DNA of 64,000 nt from Antitrichia curtipendula (taxonomy: Eukaryota > Streptophyta > Bryopsida > Hypnales > Leucodontaceae), in contig OX579638.1 in the NCBI GenBank assembly GCA_951230915.1, forward strand, positions 32,898,322 to 32,962,321, given 5' to 3'. The translations under genes and the position numbers were made by a program. Positions within the stretch are counted from its first letter, which is position 1. The number at the start of each line of letters is the position of its first letter. Of this stretch, positions 1 through 11,812 are shown in pieces. The notes below the pieces were generated by a model. That model saw only the letters and a list, made by a program, of their open reading frames with translations. It searched no databases and was not told the DNA's origin.

Positions 1-1500
1 GTCCCACGGTATTAATTTCTGTAGAGATTACTTGCCAGAACCTGCGATTGTGCCAAACATAAACGAGCTCAGAACGCAGAAGATTTGAACATCCATAAGA
101 ACTAATTTCCAAGTGCAATAATTGCATCCTGAAGAGCTTTTAGCTCGTGCTTAAAGCCGTTCACCCAATCCTAATGAACAAGGAAGGAAACAAAGCAGCA
201 GCATCCAAGACATACTGATTCAAGAACTGATTCAATAAGAGCATGGCATCTGAATTTTTTGGGTCCCAAGCTCTGTCTCAGTAAGATGTTAACCTAGAGC
301 TCTGTTTCTGTTTGCACAACGTGAACACCTCTTACGATTGACTGAAAGCTCCAACACGCAAGAGCACAAAGAATTGAAAGAAAGACAAGTAATACCACAA
401 CCACCAGAAAACCGAGGCGAATCTGAGGATAACCTTTCTCGCACCACGTCACTGGCTGTCGACTCAGCATTCAACGCCCACCAGTTCCGAGACACCGCAG
501 AAAAGCTTGAACTGCCGAAGCACAAGCACTCGATCAGCAGACGTCAACCATGGCTGCCTTCCCTCAAAGGAAACCTCAAAAGAGACCTCAAAGACTCACG
601 AATCTCACACGAAAACTCTCTCTCTCTCTCTTGCGGAACTTGTTGCTCTTCAAATACCTGAAGCAGCAGAGACGGATGTGCCTGAACTCCATCGACAGGG
701 TCAATGTCGGTACACACTCCCGCATCTTGTACAGACAATTCGAGTTTTAAACTACTGAAGAGTCTGTGATGATAAAAACTAAGGTAGACAAGCCTATGTA
801 CCACCCTGATTCGCGATCTGACTATGTTGGAGTCAACTTCAATGGGGTCACCTATTTTTCAAAGGTGTATGCATGTTTCACAAATCAAACCCAAGTGGAA
901 TTATAATTTTCTAATGAAAATTGAAATTTCTATGAATTGTTGAAGTTGACTGCCCTGAAATTACAAATCCGCCCATGGATTAATTTATAAAAGTCAGATC
1001 AACAACCCATTACCGCCATAAATTGTATCTATGAGTACTTGGATATCCACCAATCAATGGTAGACACGTCACCCAAGCTGAAATTAATGAACTGATTTTG
1101 TCAGAAAAATAGATGGACTTAGGTGAATTTCAGGGTGGTAATGGGGCCAAAAGTAAGATGTCAGAAATAGGAAGTTGGCGAGAATAGGTTGGTTTACCTT
1201 ACATGCCCTCGAGTTTGACAAAAGCAGTAACGTATTCACTGACCTTGAAACAGTTGAAAGTGTTCCAGTTCGTCTTAAATTTTTGTTTTGAAAGTGTTCC
1301 ACTTGAGTTAATTATTCTGCTTATATGAGGCTCATGTATCCCAAATGCTCCAGAAAGTCAGACGTTGGAATCAACTGCTTGTTCACAAATTCCTACACGC
1401 CATATTGCCATCTTGCCCTAAACCATGTCTGCCAAATTGCAATCTTCTACACGATCACAACATGGGTAGCATGGCATTCCTTAGATTCAAAGACTTAGGA
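1..1500. other. Intergenic/unassigned sequence, possible minus-strand exon
   Basis: No protein family is recognisable. The stretch 289-804 is richer in G+C than its surroundings. On the minus strand an open frame at about 660-750 ends in a CAG|GTATTT donor-like site near 660, so a 5' exon of a leftward gene is possible. No start, partner exon or conserved domain can be tied to it. A CT-microsatellite lies near 618-640. The rest is A+T-rich with no feature I can support. Confidence 0.25.
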
Positions 1501-1502
1501 GA

Positions 1503-1745
1503 CATTTTTTTATTTTTTTTAACATACGACCTTCAAGGGCCTCAACTAGGAGAGACCTAACACCACCACGGCAATCCATGGACCTAATCCTCGTCAGGAA
1601 CAAGTGGAGGGACAAACCCCTTCCTTGTGCGCCAGCACAAAGAGTTCACACACGAGCAATGTCAGTATAGGGAGTTGAACATGGAACCTCAGGACATAGT
1701 GTTTTGATTTGACAAGTAAAGTCAAACTGTCCATTATTGCCATCC
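1503..1745 (-). mobile_element. tRNA-derived SINE-like retroposon, copy 1
   Basis: Read on the minus strand, this segment ends in an A-rich tail (the T-run at 1504-1522) and carries a box B-like GTTCAACTCCC about 70 bases from its 5' end. The box A region (GGCAATAATGG) is degraded. Its body matches two other copies in this window (47.1-47.4 kb minus and 50.6-50.9 kb plus) over about 240 bases, including the shared segments around TGTGCTGGCGCACAAGG and ATGGATTGCC. Three dispersed copies with A-tails and Pol III-like boxes define a SINE family. No target duplication was verified. Confidence 0.55.
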
Positions 1746-3400
1746 ACCCAATTCTGACACCTAGGGAACCCTCCCATTTGCGTTAGTGATCCACACATTA
1801 TTACAATCTTACCAACCTTTTATCATAATGGCAATGCACTTGAAAGCGGATACGTCAATGAACCATACTTCAACAAGGATCTACTCATGCTTTAACATTT
1901 CACCTTTAAAAATTCACTTTTTATCAAAATATCTTCATCCTTTTTGCAAATGACTCCTCTCAAACTTTTCAATCCTTGGAAAATATGGGAGCTAGCAAAT
2001 ATCTTCTCCAAAGTACCTCAATAGCAAATTTGTATAGTAATGGGCGGTTCTACCTTACCATGAATTTGAAAGCTTCAACCCCACCCAAGCTTTGATCTGC
2101 TGTGTTGTTTGTATACACAATATAGGGTATGTTTTGTACATAAAAAGAACCATGTTGGATTCATAGTCTGCTTTTCTGACACAACTTTAAAACATCTGAA
2201 CAAGAGGATCAAGCGTCCATCATCACTATCGACAAGCATCTTATTTCCATCAGAAAACCAAAGACGAAGAAATGTTTAGAGCTAGAACTTGCACTAATTC
2301 GCATGCTCAAGGGATCAGGGCGGCTACAGTACTGTAATATTAACTAGTGTGTCCATGTGCCATTGCCACAGCCAAAATAAAAGTAAAAGGAATTTTCTAA
2401 ATTTTTTAAGCTAAAAATAACTTTAAAATTCATACTTTCACATTGTAGGTCCAAATGTCATTGTGCACCCCTCCTCGCAAAGGGCTTTGTGACGATACAA
2501 AGAACATGATCAAGGGACATACGGAGATCTCACTATAACAAACAAAACAAAACATTAAGGTATGAACTATTAAACATTATTTTTATGATGCTCAACAATC
2601 CTCACCACTACGAATGATTTACTAAATTTGTCACTTGTGGTTTTTCAAAAGCTTGAAGTAGTATAAGTTAGTCACTAAATAGAAAAAAAACTCTTGCTAT
2701 AATGGTCATGTTTTTTTTTACCAATTCCCTATAATATCACTTCTATTACTTAAGAAACTTCTAGGTTTGATATTATTTTGGCTCATATTTATACTTTCTC
2801 ACCTTAATTTCCTTGTGAGAAAACCTTGCTACTTGCTAGCTTCTTTCATCTGTAAGTTTGTAAATTATTTTCCTTCAACAACAAAAGTGAACACTATGGA
2901 ACAATTTACTTTAGAAAAACAAAATCTTAAACTTTTACATTATTTTTTTCAATTTTTCAAGAAATTAGAACCTACGGTCTTGATTGAAGTAATGAAGCTA
3001 TTTATATCTATGAATACATAATTTGGGATGAAAAATATTGCATTAATCCAAATGTAACAATATCACTCTACTTTGATTTTTTGGGATTCTTTCTTGTGAT
3101 TACATTCATTCATAAAACAAAAATGTATCTGAAAATATTATAATCTTTTTTCTCCCAAAAGTCACCATAAATAAAATCCCAACCTAAACTAGTATTTTTT
3201 TCATAAAGATGTTCAGACTTGGTATTTTTTAAGTCTAATTTATTACACCTACTACTCTAGGTAAATAGAAAACTTATCAAAAAATCATTTCTGATCATCG
3301 GTGTTGAAATTCGATGAAGAATGTTTTTCAAGAAAAAAATTATTACAGAAGAAAGCAAAGATTCGATATAACGGATGAAATTCCTTCCACTTTTTCCTCA
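1746..3400. other. A+T-rich intergenic sequence upstream of the MBD gene
   Basis: I see no coding exon, RNA gene or clear repeat. Short open frames here (for example 2767-3021) are low complexity and lack any family signature. From about 3,400 base composition rises toward the probable transcription start region of the MBD gene. Confidence 0.4.
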
Positions 3401-5232
3401 CGATGGATGAAATCTATACGTCCTATCGATACCGGTTCTGCACAGTACAGTTCCCGAATCCCGTGCCAGACCATTTCCAGAGCAGAACATCGCGTCGTCA
3501 GTATACCGGTCCCCGAAACCCTAATAGTGTTGCTCCTCGTCTTCCTCGGCCTTGAAGCGCTAGGCTCGCAATGCCTGACTTCAGTTTAGTCAGGAGTTCC
3601 TCGCACTGTCATACACTACATCCCTTCTATTGTTAGTCTGTAATTGAAGGTGGTTTCTGATTATTTGCGGTATCTTATCAGAATTTGCGTTTCATTTCTT
3701 GGTCTTGCTTTTGGGCGCGTTTATCGGGAGGCCACAAGTCCCTCGCGAGAATTCCGCGCTGTAGACGCATTGTTTCGACTCCTTAGCAGCGTCAGGTTGC
3801 AGAATTCCTCAGGTGAATATTGAATCAGTTTTTGATCTTGTCCGTGTGAAGTTTTGGTGAGTACTGTAATTTTGTGGCGACAGCTCTGTTGTTGTACGAG
3901 ATTTTAGGACAACGATGTTTTCGGCGTTTTGCTTTGTGTCTTTCCTGTTGCGTTTACGTCAATGTATGATGAGGTTTAAGCTTAAAATACATATGGAAAT
4001 TTTGATATATTTAAAATATTTATCAATGTACGGTGATTGCGACGACTGCGCGGTTAAGAAATGCACGGTATGCCCATGGAGGTTCAAATTATAGACCACG
4101 GAATGTTGTGTAGATGGTTGTACACTCTGTTGGTGGTGCTGCGGTTGTTTTCTGTCGGAGAGGAGAAACTATCGTGTGGTCAGTTCGTTGAGGTTCGGGT
4201 TTCGCCAAGTGGTTACTCTGGTATATATTTTGTTATATTTTATTGATTTCAGGTGTAGTGCACCTCTGCTATTTGGTTTTGTCTTCTGCCAATTGAGTGC
4301 TCTTGCGCATTTGCTCCCTGATCATTCCTATCTGGTTTTCTTATCGACCTTCACCTGCATCGTAAGTTCACCAGGAAGGTGAAGTTCTTCGGCATATTTA
4401 CAAGAATGACCTAGTCATAGACCAGATGGGATGACCTCAAACCATCCCTTACAGCTGGAGAGAGCTCCTCTTTGAAAATTTATTCCATTCCTTTATGTCC
4501 AAATGTAACTTGGAATTTGTAAAGGGCAATTCCAAGCCCCTTTCAGATTAGTGAATTCACTTCAAGTATAGTGAACTCACTTTCAAGTGCAGTTAACTCA
4601 CTTTCAAGTGTAGATAACTCACCTTTAATACAACTATAATTTCCTCTGAAGCATCGGCTCTACATTGACATGGTTCACCGTTGACCCTAAAAATTGTATC
4701 ATTGGAAAGTTATTTGAATATCCATATTCCTGGAGGGCGCCTCTATTATATCAATTATGATATGGGCGAAGTTGAGGTTTTGGGACCAGAATAGGGTCTA
4801 GCCCTGAAGTTGATGACTTTGGCGACTACCGAGGGTCCAAGACGCCCTGTAGCTATTTGAACTATTCGGAGAATGTATTCAAGCCCATGTCCCTCTCCAT
4901 GCAGTTGAAGTTCACTTTCGGCTCTGGCAAGCAGGTCCGGTTGGTTTTAGTTCGTTGATCGTTGGTTCTGTCGTGGACGTCTTTCCGTGTGAATACACTT
5001 GCACTTTGGGGCATAGAATCAGCGGGACCGCACACAGTTGTAGTTTACTTATCCCTCGGTCCATGACTCTTTTTTGATTGGAATATATTTCATTTGATTA
5101 TAGATTCCATCCCGGAGAGCTCTGAATAACGGTATTGTGGGCTCGTTACACTGCGTCTTTCGACAAATCCAATATTCATGGAGCATATTATCTTTTTTCA
5201 GATCAATTGCGAGCATCAAGGACTACAGTAAG
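3400..5232 (+). promoter_or_regulatory. Probable 5' leader of the MBD gene, with a leader intron
   Basis: The sequence 3,420-3,856 is G+C- and pyrimidine-rich like a plant 5' UTR and ends at a good donor (TTTTG|GTGAGTACTG, exon end 3856). A strong acceptor with a polypyrimidine run (TTATCTTTTTTCAG) ends at 5201. That places 31 leader bases in the second exon before the ATG at 5233. The inferred leader intron is about 1.3 kb, and 5' introns are common in plant housekeeping chromatin genes. Transcript ends are inferred; only the splice-site motifs are seen. Confidence 0.45.
4551..4640. repeat. Short tandem repeat, four ~21-bp units
   Basis: Four imperfect units built on GTGAACTCACTTTCAAGT follow one another at about 4551, 4571, 4592 and 4613. 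They lie in the inferred 5' leader intron of the MBD gene. Each unit contains the near-palindrome GTGAANTCAC, so the array could bind a dimeric factor, but that is only inference. Confidence 0.6.
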
Positions 5233-7407
5233 ATGGAAAGCTCTGAGCAGGAGACAGTGTTAAATAAACCTGTACCAAAGACTGTCGTGAATATCGATTT
5301 GAACGGAAGCGTGAAAGATACAACAGTTGAGAATACCTCAGATGAAGCCCCATCTGCAGGCGGAATATTGTCAGAAACAATGGAGCCTCGAGAAGAACAC
5401 ACTTCTGACATAGACACAAAAGACAAGGAAGGAGAGGGAGGTGCAGTAGAAATGGACGGCACAATAGCCGAAGTTTCTGAGGCTGGGCAAGATGCTCCTA
5501 GGTTTACCTCTACGGATTTACATCTCTTATGTTAGCCATATAGTCGTCTTCTCTGCCCTCAAACTCTTTTGGTATGACTTAAAATTTAGTCGTGGTTCTT
5601 GTCTCTTCAGGTCAACTAATTACATGGTCTTGAAATTTTCCTAGACACAGGTTAGCAGAATTATTACAGATATATTTTGTGCATTTGGCTGATGTGAATA
5701 GAACTATTTATCTTGATGGTTTTGCATCTGTCTGGTTGCTATTGACTACTCTTTGTACTATACTATATTGACTATACGTTTTGGGCAGATGGATGTCATC
5801 GGCAGTGGAGACATATGCAATTCAATGCAATGTTTGCTTTAAATGGAGGATTATACCGTCAAAGGAGAAGTACGAGGTTATAGGGGAGCATATTCTAGAG
5901 CAGCCATTCATATGTACCACCGCCCAGGAATGGCGAAAGGATGTAACATGCGATGATCCCGCTGATCTTGACGAGAATGAACCTACCGTGCTGTGGGCTA
6001 TTGATAAGCACAACATACCTTGTCCTCCAAAAGGATTTTACAGAAAAGTTGTCCTTCGAGCTGAGAACGCTAAGAAATTTGCTGACATGTGAGTTCTAAC
6101 GCCTCGAAACCTCGTGCTTCGGATTTCCTGACTCTGCAATATATTACAAGTTTTCTTGTTCTGGCCACATTATAAATTATACTATCCTGGAGCAGATCTT
6201 TTTCTGATGTTTGACATGTAGGTTGCTTTCAAATCAAATTCTTTAATTTACAGCAGATGAGTTGTTGGCATGAAAGCTTTAGGTCAGAGAAACTTATTGA
6301 CTGCATTAACTTCGAGTTATATTTCATGCTCGTGAACGGAGGCTACTGTGATTGCTTGCTTACATTCTTTAATTTTGACTATTTCCTCAGCTACTACAAA
6401 GCACCATGTGGAAAAACTCTTCGCTCCAATGTTCAAGTTCAGAAGTAAGCACACGCCTCGTATGCCATTTGTTCACTTTCTGTTATGTCCAATTCTTTCT
6501 ATGATACCTAGTGTTTACCTTCTCACTATTATGGATACTCTTTACTTCAGTGCTCTTGATAGAAGCAACATCGGAGTTCTTCGGCAAAATTTCCATGCTA
6601 ATTTCTCTTGTATAAACTTTACTGAGATCTATCCTGCCCTTAAATTGTCCGTTACAGGTATTTGGACGAGCATCCTGAACTTGACGCAAAAGTTTCCCAG
6701 TTCTCTTTCACAAGCCCGAAAGGTAAAGCAGAAGCTATGGGAGCAGGCGTGTCTAAGAGGCCTTCGAAAGATGGAACACAGTCCGGCACCGAGCCTCGTA
6801 AGCGAATGAAAGGTAGCATCTCAAACCCTGAGTCCATGCGCGTGAAAGCTTCAGTTCATGGTCAACCGCCCCATCCTCGACCTCTTGCCGGTAATGGAAC
6901 TCCAGTGAAGTCCGAAAAGTTATCTGCATCGAAGCCAAACTCTATGCGTCAAGATAAACCTAAATCGGAGAAGGATCATGCTTCAAAAATTGCCCCTCAT
7001 CGCTCGCCGGTGGCAGTTAAAAGGGAGAAATTAGAGACTGACAGAGGTACTTGATGAATCAAGCCGAACAGACAGTCGCTAATCCTGGGTATTGATAAAA
7101 GTATGCCAAGAGCAGGCTTTATATACAATACATGGTGAGATGTTATCGCTTTCGTACGTGCACTTGAGTCGTCTTCACGAACCTTGACACAGATTTACAG
7201 AGGCCACGCAGCGGTCGAACGCTTGAATTTTTGATCCGTGTGGACTTCAAGTGAACTTGTAGTCTCATGTTTTTACGGAATGTCCTTTGAATAGGTAACC
7301 AGGGCAAAACCTGGACTCTTGATGAGTTAGTGGAGAATCTACAACGGCAGCATGAAAAGAGCTCCAAGAGCTTAAAGAAAACTTTGTATAGCGCAATTAG
7401 TCATTAA
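5233..7407 (+). CDS. CW-type zinc finger / methyl-CpG-binding-domain (MBD) protein
   Basis: Nuclear chromatin protein of the plant MBD1/2/4/12 class, which combine a CW finger (histone H3K4-methyl reader) with an MBD fold. Coding exons: 5233-5501, 5789-6088, 6391-6444, 6658-7046 and 7295-7407. All junctions are GT/AG and phase-compatible, giving 374 aa. The N-terminal 90 residues are acidic and disordered. The CW finger spans about residues 97-150, with zinc cysteines C103, C106, C132 and C144 and signature tryptophans W109 (KWR) and W138. The MBD follows at about 157-235 (WAIDKHNIPCPPKGF, then YYKAPCGKTLRSN across exons 2-3, then FSFTSPK). The C-terminus is basic and Ser/Pro-rich and ends in a short helical segment from exon 5 (WTLDELVENLQRQ). 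An in-frame upstream TTG/ATG path would read through the inferred acceptor at 5201, so the ATG at 5233 is chosen. Plant CW-MBDs do not all bind 5-methylcytosine; MBD residues typical of binders were not verified. Confidence 0.88.
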
Positions 7408-7818
7408 ACCCTGATAAGCACAGCTCTCAACGTTTTGTTGTGTGTTCCGACCACTGTTGTTGTGGAGGCGGCCACTATCTCTTTCCCTTTCTCGTATAAT
7501 ATATTAACAAGACTTGAAGTATCTTGTTTGGACGCCAGTGCCCCAAAGGGGCTTATGAATAGTCAAACAGTTAATGTTCACTCTGGAAAATGGATGATTT
7601 TTTGTGAGTAGTCTTTATAGTGACCTATATTCACTTCTTATTAGTGAAAGTAATGAAATTCATATTGAACATTCTACTAATTTAGGGAAGAAAAAATATT
7701 TGCTAAAGGACAAAAACTTGTTTTTATTTTGTTTCAAATGCTGCAAGTCTCAGAATTCCTGGTAATAAAAGGGTATTGCAGATCTATTGAGGTATTCTAC
7801 AAATGTAACCATCTTTAT
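7408..7818. other. MBD 3' flank
   Basis: This holds the probable 3' UTR and downstream flank of the MBD gene (AATATATT-type A+T-rich motifs near 7500). The TIR element begins at 7819. No other feature is seen. Confidence 0.4.
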
Positions 7819-7873
7819 CCCCTTAAGTTCCTTGACTTTGTTTTCACCAAAAACACTCAAAAACTGTCATTTT

Positions 7874-8126
7874 TGTTAAGAACCGTAGTATAAACGCTCA
7901 TGTTAAGAGCCGTAGTGTGAACGCTCACCATAATATGGTGAGTGACACGTGTCATGAGGATTAGATGTAATTCTCATGACCAATAGGAGAAGACAACTAT
8001 TCATTGTCTCTCTCCTTTCTTCATTGTATATAATTCAAAACTCCCTAATGAAGTTTAGTATTCTTTGAGTGTACTTTGAGTGTTCTTATTTGCTTTGCAA
8101 TTTCGTTTCGTATTTTATTCTCAACA
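7874..8126 (+). repeat. 5' LTR of the copia element
   Basis: The LTR runs TGTTAAGAACCG...TTCTCAACA. Its first ~54 bases are two 27-bp imperfect direct units (TGTTAAGAACCGTAGT and TGTTAAGAGCCGTAGT), a possible enhancer duplication. A TATATAA box sits at about 8027-8033, so U3 ends shortly after it. The only difference from the 3' LTR that I see is one C/T in the pyrimidine tract near 8012. Confidence 0.93.
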
Positions 8127-8150
8127 CGTTATCGGCACGCTCTCGTACTT
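8127..8150 (+). other. Candidate primer-binding site of the copia element
   Basis: Immediately after the 5' LTR lies CGTTATCGGCACGCTCTCG. It is not the usual plant PBS complementary to the 3' end of initiator tRNA-Met (TGGTATCAGAGC). It resembles sites that pair with an internal (anticodon-side) tRNA fragment, as known for some copia elements. The primer assignment is inference from position and weak similarity. Confidence 0.35.
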
Positions 8151-8843
8151 TAATCTTTGAGTTTTGTTTTGTTTTTAAAGGTTTAGTACGTCCGGCTTAG
8201 ATTTCATTTTTGTGAGGAGGTTTTCCAACCCCCCCATCCTCTCTCTCCCCACTCTGTGCAGCTCCTCCCCCTGGCTTCCTCTGGCTCCTAGCCAGTAACC
8301 CACCCACCCTTTCGCTTCTCTCCCCGCTCCTCCCCCCGTCCTCCCTGACAGGCCCTCCCAGCTCCCCCCCCCCGCCGTGGGGTCTCACTCTTAGATAGGA
8401 CAAAGTAGGACAATAGCTTTAAAGTTTCACAGTGATGAGGTTGTTTGATGAGGTCGTCTGCAACATGCACTAGTTTTCTTTGAAGCAATTCTGAGGAGTT
8501 ATCTGTGGTGCTAAATCTTTACACAGAGCACATTTTAAAGCAATTAGGTGTTGATTCGTAAATATCATCACATGGACTTTTAGCTGCCTTATTATTACAA
8601 GGACATGTCAAATTCCAAGTGCAACAGAACGTACACCATTGCTACTACTTGAATATAGCTGGGGTCTTCCTTATTCCCTACTTTTCATCTTAATGACCTG
8701 CATCAGCAAAACTGAAGGGGCCCAACTGAGGCTTCAGAGTTCAGACTTTTGAATTTTGAATCAAATGTTGGGCCTATTTTTAGTGGGATTAGGTAACATT
8801 GCTTTTGGTTGTGGTCACTTATTTACTATGAAATGGAATTTAA

Positions 8844-9020
8844 GGTAGTTAAAGTAGGAGGTCTGGACATAAATCGACCATTTAAGAGCTCAAACTAAAT
8901 TTTGACAAGGTGGAACTTCTTGAATTATTTTTCAGTAAATTTTTGTTGAAAGATAAGTGGAATTAGCATCTAAACCAAGTCATTTTATATTTTTTGGAGC
9001 TTTGCGGAATTAGTGGAATT
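8844..9020 (+). mobile_element. Partial MITE of the TAAGGTAG family
   Basis: It begins TAAGGTAGTTAAAG and continues with the conserved family body (GACCATTTAAGAGCT, then the segment matching ...CCAAGTCATTTTATATTTTT). The opposite terminus is not recognisable. It is useful as an empty-site reference: GACCAT-TTAA-GAGCT is uninterrupted here, while the copy at 52.66-54.02 kb has an element inserted exactly at that TTAA. Confidence 0.55.
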
Positions 9021-10101
9021 GAATGCTTTGTGGGACAAAGCATGAGTGGTACAATGCAGTCCAAATTTTTCCTATGTTGAAAGATAGGAAATATGGGTAA
9101 TATTTCATTAAATTTTTTGTAATTTTATTTCTAAAATTGAAATTATTATATTTTTGGAAGCCCCAAAGTACTCCAAATCCAAAGCCAATGACTATAATTT
9201 TTCAAGAACTACTTTACCACTAACTACTTCCTATTTTCTTGCTCACTAATTCATGTGCACTTTGTGACATGTGTCATGACTTTGTTAGTTCCAACCTTGT
9301 AGAGGAGAAAAAAAACATTTCAAACTTTGGTGGGAAATTTGTTCGAGTCATGGTTGGAAATGGATGCACCTTGCACATTAGATATGGATTCCTAGTCAAA
9401 AATGGGTGGTCAAAGTATAATAAAAGAAGGGAGATATGCTAGATAGTTCAAAATGGCAACATTTGGTGGATCAATCTTGGAGACACTAATAATTAATAAG
9501 CAAAATCCATGTGGCACAATTATGTGATTTTAAATGAAGAATCCAATAGTGTCACTACTACAATTGGCAACTTAATAAAACCAAGAATTCAAATGATCCA
9601 TAGATTATATTCATATGGTAAGTGGTCTGATATAGCAATTGATCTAACCCTTTTGATATGTATGATCTATGGATTATATTTAACAACTTTTATCTAATAG
9701 TCATCATTAAATTACTATTCCAATTTGCATTTTAGGATAAATTGCCACAATTCTAGAAGTGTAAATCATTATGTGGTCCTTAAGAGATTAAATATGTAAT
9801 TTGAAATAACGTGAAATCAATCTCTATTTCGGACTTCATTGAAATAAAATGAATGTTAGGAACTTTGCATTGCAATTCCACACCAATGCAAAGCTTATCA
9901 AAATTAAACCAATCTTTTTCATTTCTCACTACATGTAAAACTATGACATAGTTTAGAGAATTTAGAGAATTTTGTTGTCATATTGATGCTTTTTTCATAG
10001 CATGGGTTCTCATTTATATATGTTCCTATTTGAACACATGTTTTCTTTTGTACAAATAAAATGACAATCTTTTTTGTAGTCATTTTATATTTTTCTCACT
10101 T

Positions 10102-10562
10102 CACTACACCAAAGATGATATTTAGTGTTGAGTGACATTTAGTGTTTTTACCCCCCTACTAGCTACAACACTAAATCTGAACTTGTCCACAATTAGTGTT
10201 AGACTTGAATGTGCCGGCTGCAAACTTCAGAGCCTTGTAACTTTTGCAAAAATTCTTCAAATCAGTAAAATGAAATGTTTTTCGGCATCTACAGATACTG
10301 TAGATGCCGAAAAACATTTCATTTTACTGATTTGAAGAATTTTTGCAAAAGTTACAAGGCTCTGAAGTTTGCAGCCGCCTAGCCCTAATCGGTCCGATTC
10401 TGTCCGTGAACAGTGATATTCCGTCTGATATGACAACTCTGGTTCACATTTAGTGTTTGAATTGACATTTAATGTTACTTACTTTCATAGGGTAATTGGC
10501 TTTTAGTGTATGCCTTCGTATTTAGTGTACAAGACACTAAATATCATCTTTTGTGTATATGA
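10102..10562. mobile_element. CACTA-like MITE with a perfect internal palindrome
   Basis: The left end reads CACTACACCAAAGATGATAT. The right end carries the inverted form ATATCATCTTTTGTGTA near 10,535-10,557, with a decayed final TAGTG. Repeated subterminal TTTAGTGTT/ACACTAAA motifs (at least six) are typical of En/Spm (CACTA) elements. There is no coding capacity. The centre is the 163-nt palindrome listed separately. The 3-bp target duplication could not be confirmed. Confidence 0.6.
10215..10377. repeat. Perfect 163-nt palindrome (80-bp arms, 3-nt loop)
   Basis: The left arm 10215-10294 and right arm 10298-10377 are exact reverse complements around the loop ATA. They run from CGGCTGCAAACTTCAG to CTGAAGTTTGCAGCCG. 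Transcribed from either strand it would form a perfect hairpin, a possible source of small RNAs. Perfect arms in otherwise decayed DNA imply recent origin, gene conversion, or an assembly or sequencing fold-back. Confidence 0.95.
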
Positions 10563-11612
10563 TTTCATTTATTTTCACATCATTTTAGATAATTTCATTC
10601 ACTATACAAAAATTATAGTCAATTTATCATTATTGATTTTTTCCCTTCAATAACGCTAAATGATTTAATATTTTATTTTTAATTTGCAAAAATCCTAATT
10701 AATAAATAATGATGATAATAATAATAATAATAATACAAAAAAAACATTTAACATTGCTCAAAATATTTAATTTTTTGTATTTTAAAATCATATTAAATAT
10801 TTATTCAATTCTTTAGAGAATATTATACTGATTTACAAAGTGGATTTTAAACTTTTTTTTCTTCTTAAATACAATTTTTTGGTTAATACAATTTTTCTAA
10901 ATATTTAAATACAATTTTTTTGTTTTCATCTTTGTTAAAATTTTCATCAATGTAAGTTTTTTAACATTCCACTTAAAAATAACTTGTGTGGTGTTGTGCA
11001 CTTGTATGCATTATTTTCATTTTTCATTTTTAGAACAATTCATCCGTAATTTATATAAAATTTATAGAAACAAAGTTCAATTGAAAAACCATTACTTTCA
11101 CACTTTAGAACCAAATGTGCAAAACAACTTTGGTGCATTTCTACTCATTGAGAGCTTTTGGACGATGCCAAGATTGACATCAAAAACTCCTATACTTCAT
11201 TTTTTATAAGTTAATTCAATTTATGGTCTTAAAAATTGCTCACAAATCCATCATATGTCCAAAAGCAATGATACCACTTTAGTACAACCTTTGTCAAGTC
11301 AAGCTTTCCAATGGTATAAAAAAATGATCAATGAGTGCATAAGTGGGGATATCTCAATGTTACATACAAAACAAACTAGAACAATTGTTACCATTGTATT
11401 TTTATTTTTATTTTTATGCAACTTTTACTTTGCATACACAACAAAATAAAGGGTGCAAAGCCTCTACACTTTTGATTGATAATGAATTAAGGATCAAACT
11501 CTCTTCTTTAGTGTATCAATTATAAAATTTTGTTTTAATTAATTTAAAGGCTCTATTTTTATTTTTATTTATTTTCCTTTTTTCTTCCTCCCCCTCCTTT
11601 TTCCTTTTTTCC

Positions 11613-11812
11613 NNNNNNNNNNNNNNNNNNNNNNNNNNNNNNNNNNNNNNNNNNNNNNNNNNNNNNNNNNNNNNNNNNNNNNNNNNNNNNNNNNNNNNNN
11701 NNNNNNNNNNNNNNNNNNNNNNNNNNNNNNNNNNNNNNNNNNNNNNNNNNNNNNNNNNNNNNNNNNNNNNNNNNNNNNNNNNNNNNNNNNNNNNNNNNNN
11801 NNNNNNNNNNNN
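11613..11812. other. Assembly gap (200 N)
   Basis: Exactly 200 N separate the copia leader from the first readable gag codons. The gag start codon is probably hidden here. A round 200 suggests a placeholder rather than a measured distance, so all downstream spacing inside the copia element is approximate. Confidence 0.99.

Larger units (their letters stand above)
8151..11612. other. Long non-coding leader of the copia element
   Basis: No gag sequence is present here. The stretch contains a C-rich polypyrimidine tract (8228-8380), a diverged piece of the TAAGGTAG MITE family at about 8844-9020, a CACTA-like MITE at 10.1-10.56 kb, and a second pyrimidine tract (11,560-11,612) that runs into the N gap. 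Most of the length is therefore probably nested or captured sequence and not native leader. Confidence 0.5.

Noticed and set aside
3314..3589. 91-codon frame before the MBD gene
   Set aside because: Composition fits a 5' UTR/promoter; no family match and no supporting splice partner.
5137..5232. In-frame upstream extension of the MBD protein
   Set aside because: It runs across a strong polypyrimidine-AG acceptor at 5201, so it is probably intron sequence.
8197..8488. Gly/Arg-rich minus-strand frames
   Set aside because: They are generated by the C-rich polypyrimidine tract of the copia leader; no real protein signal.
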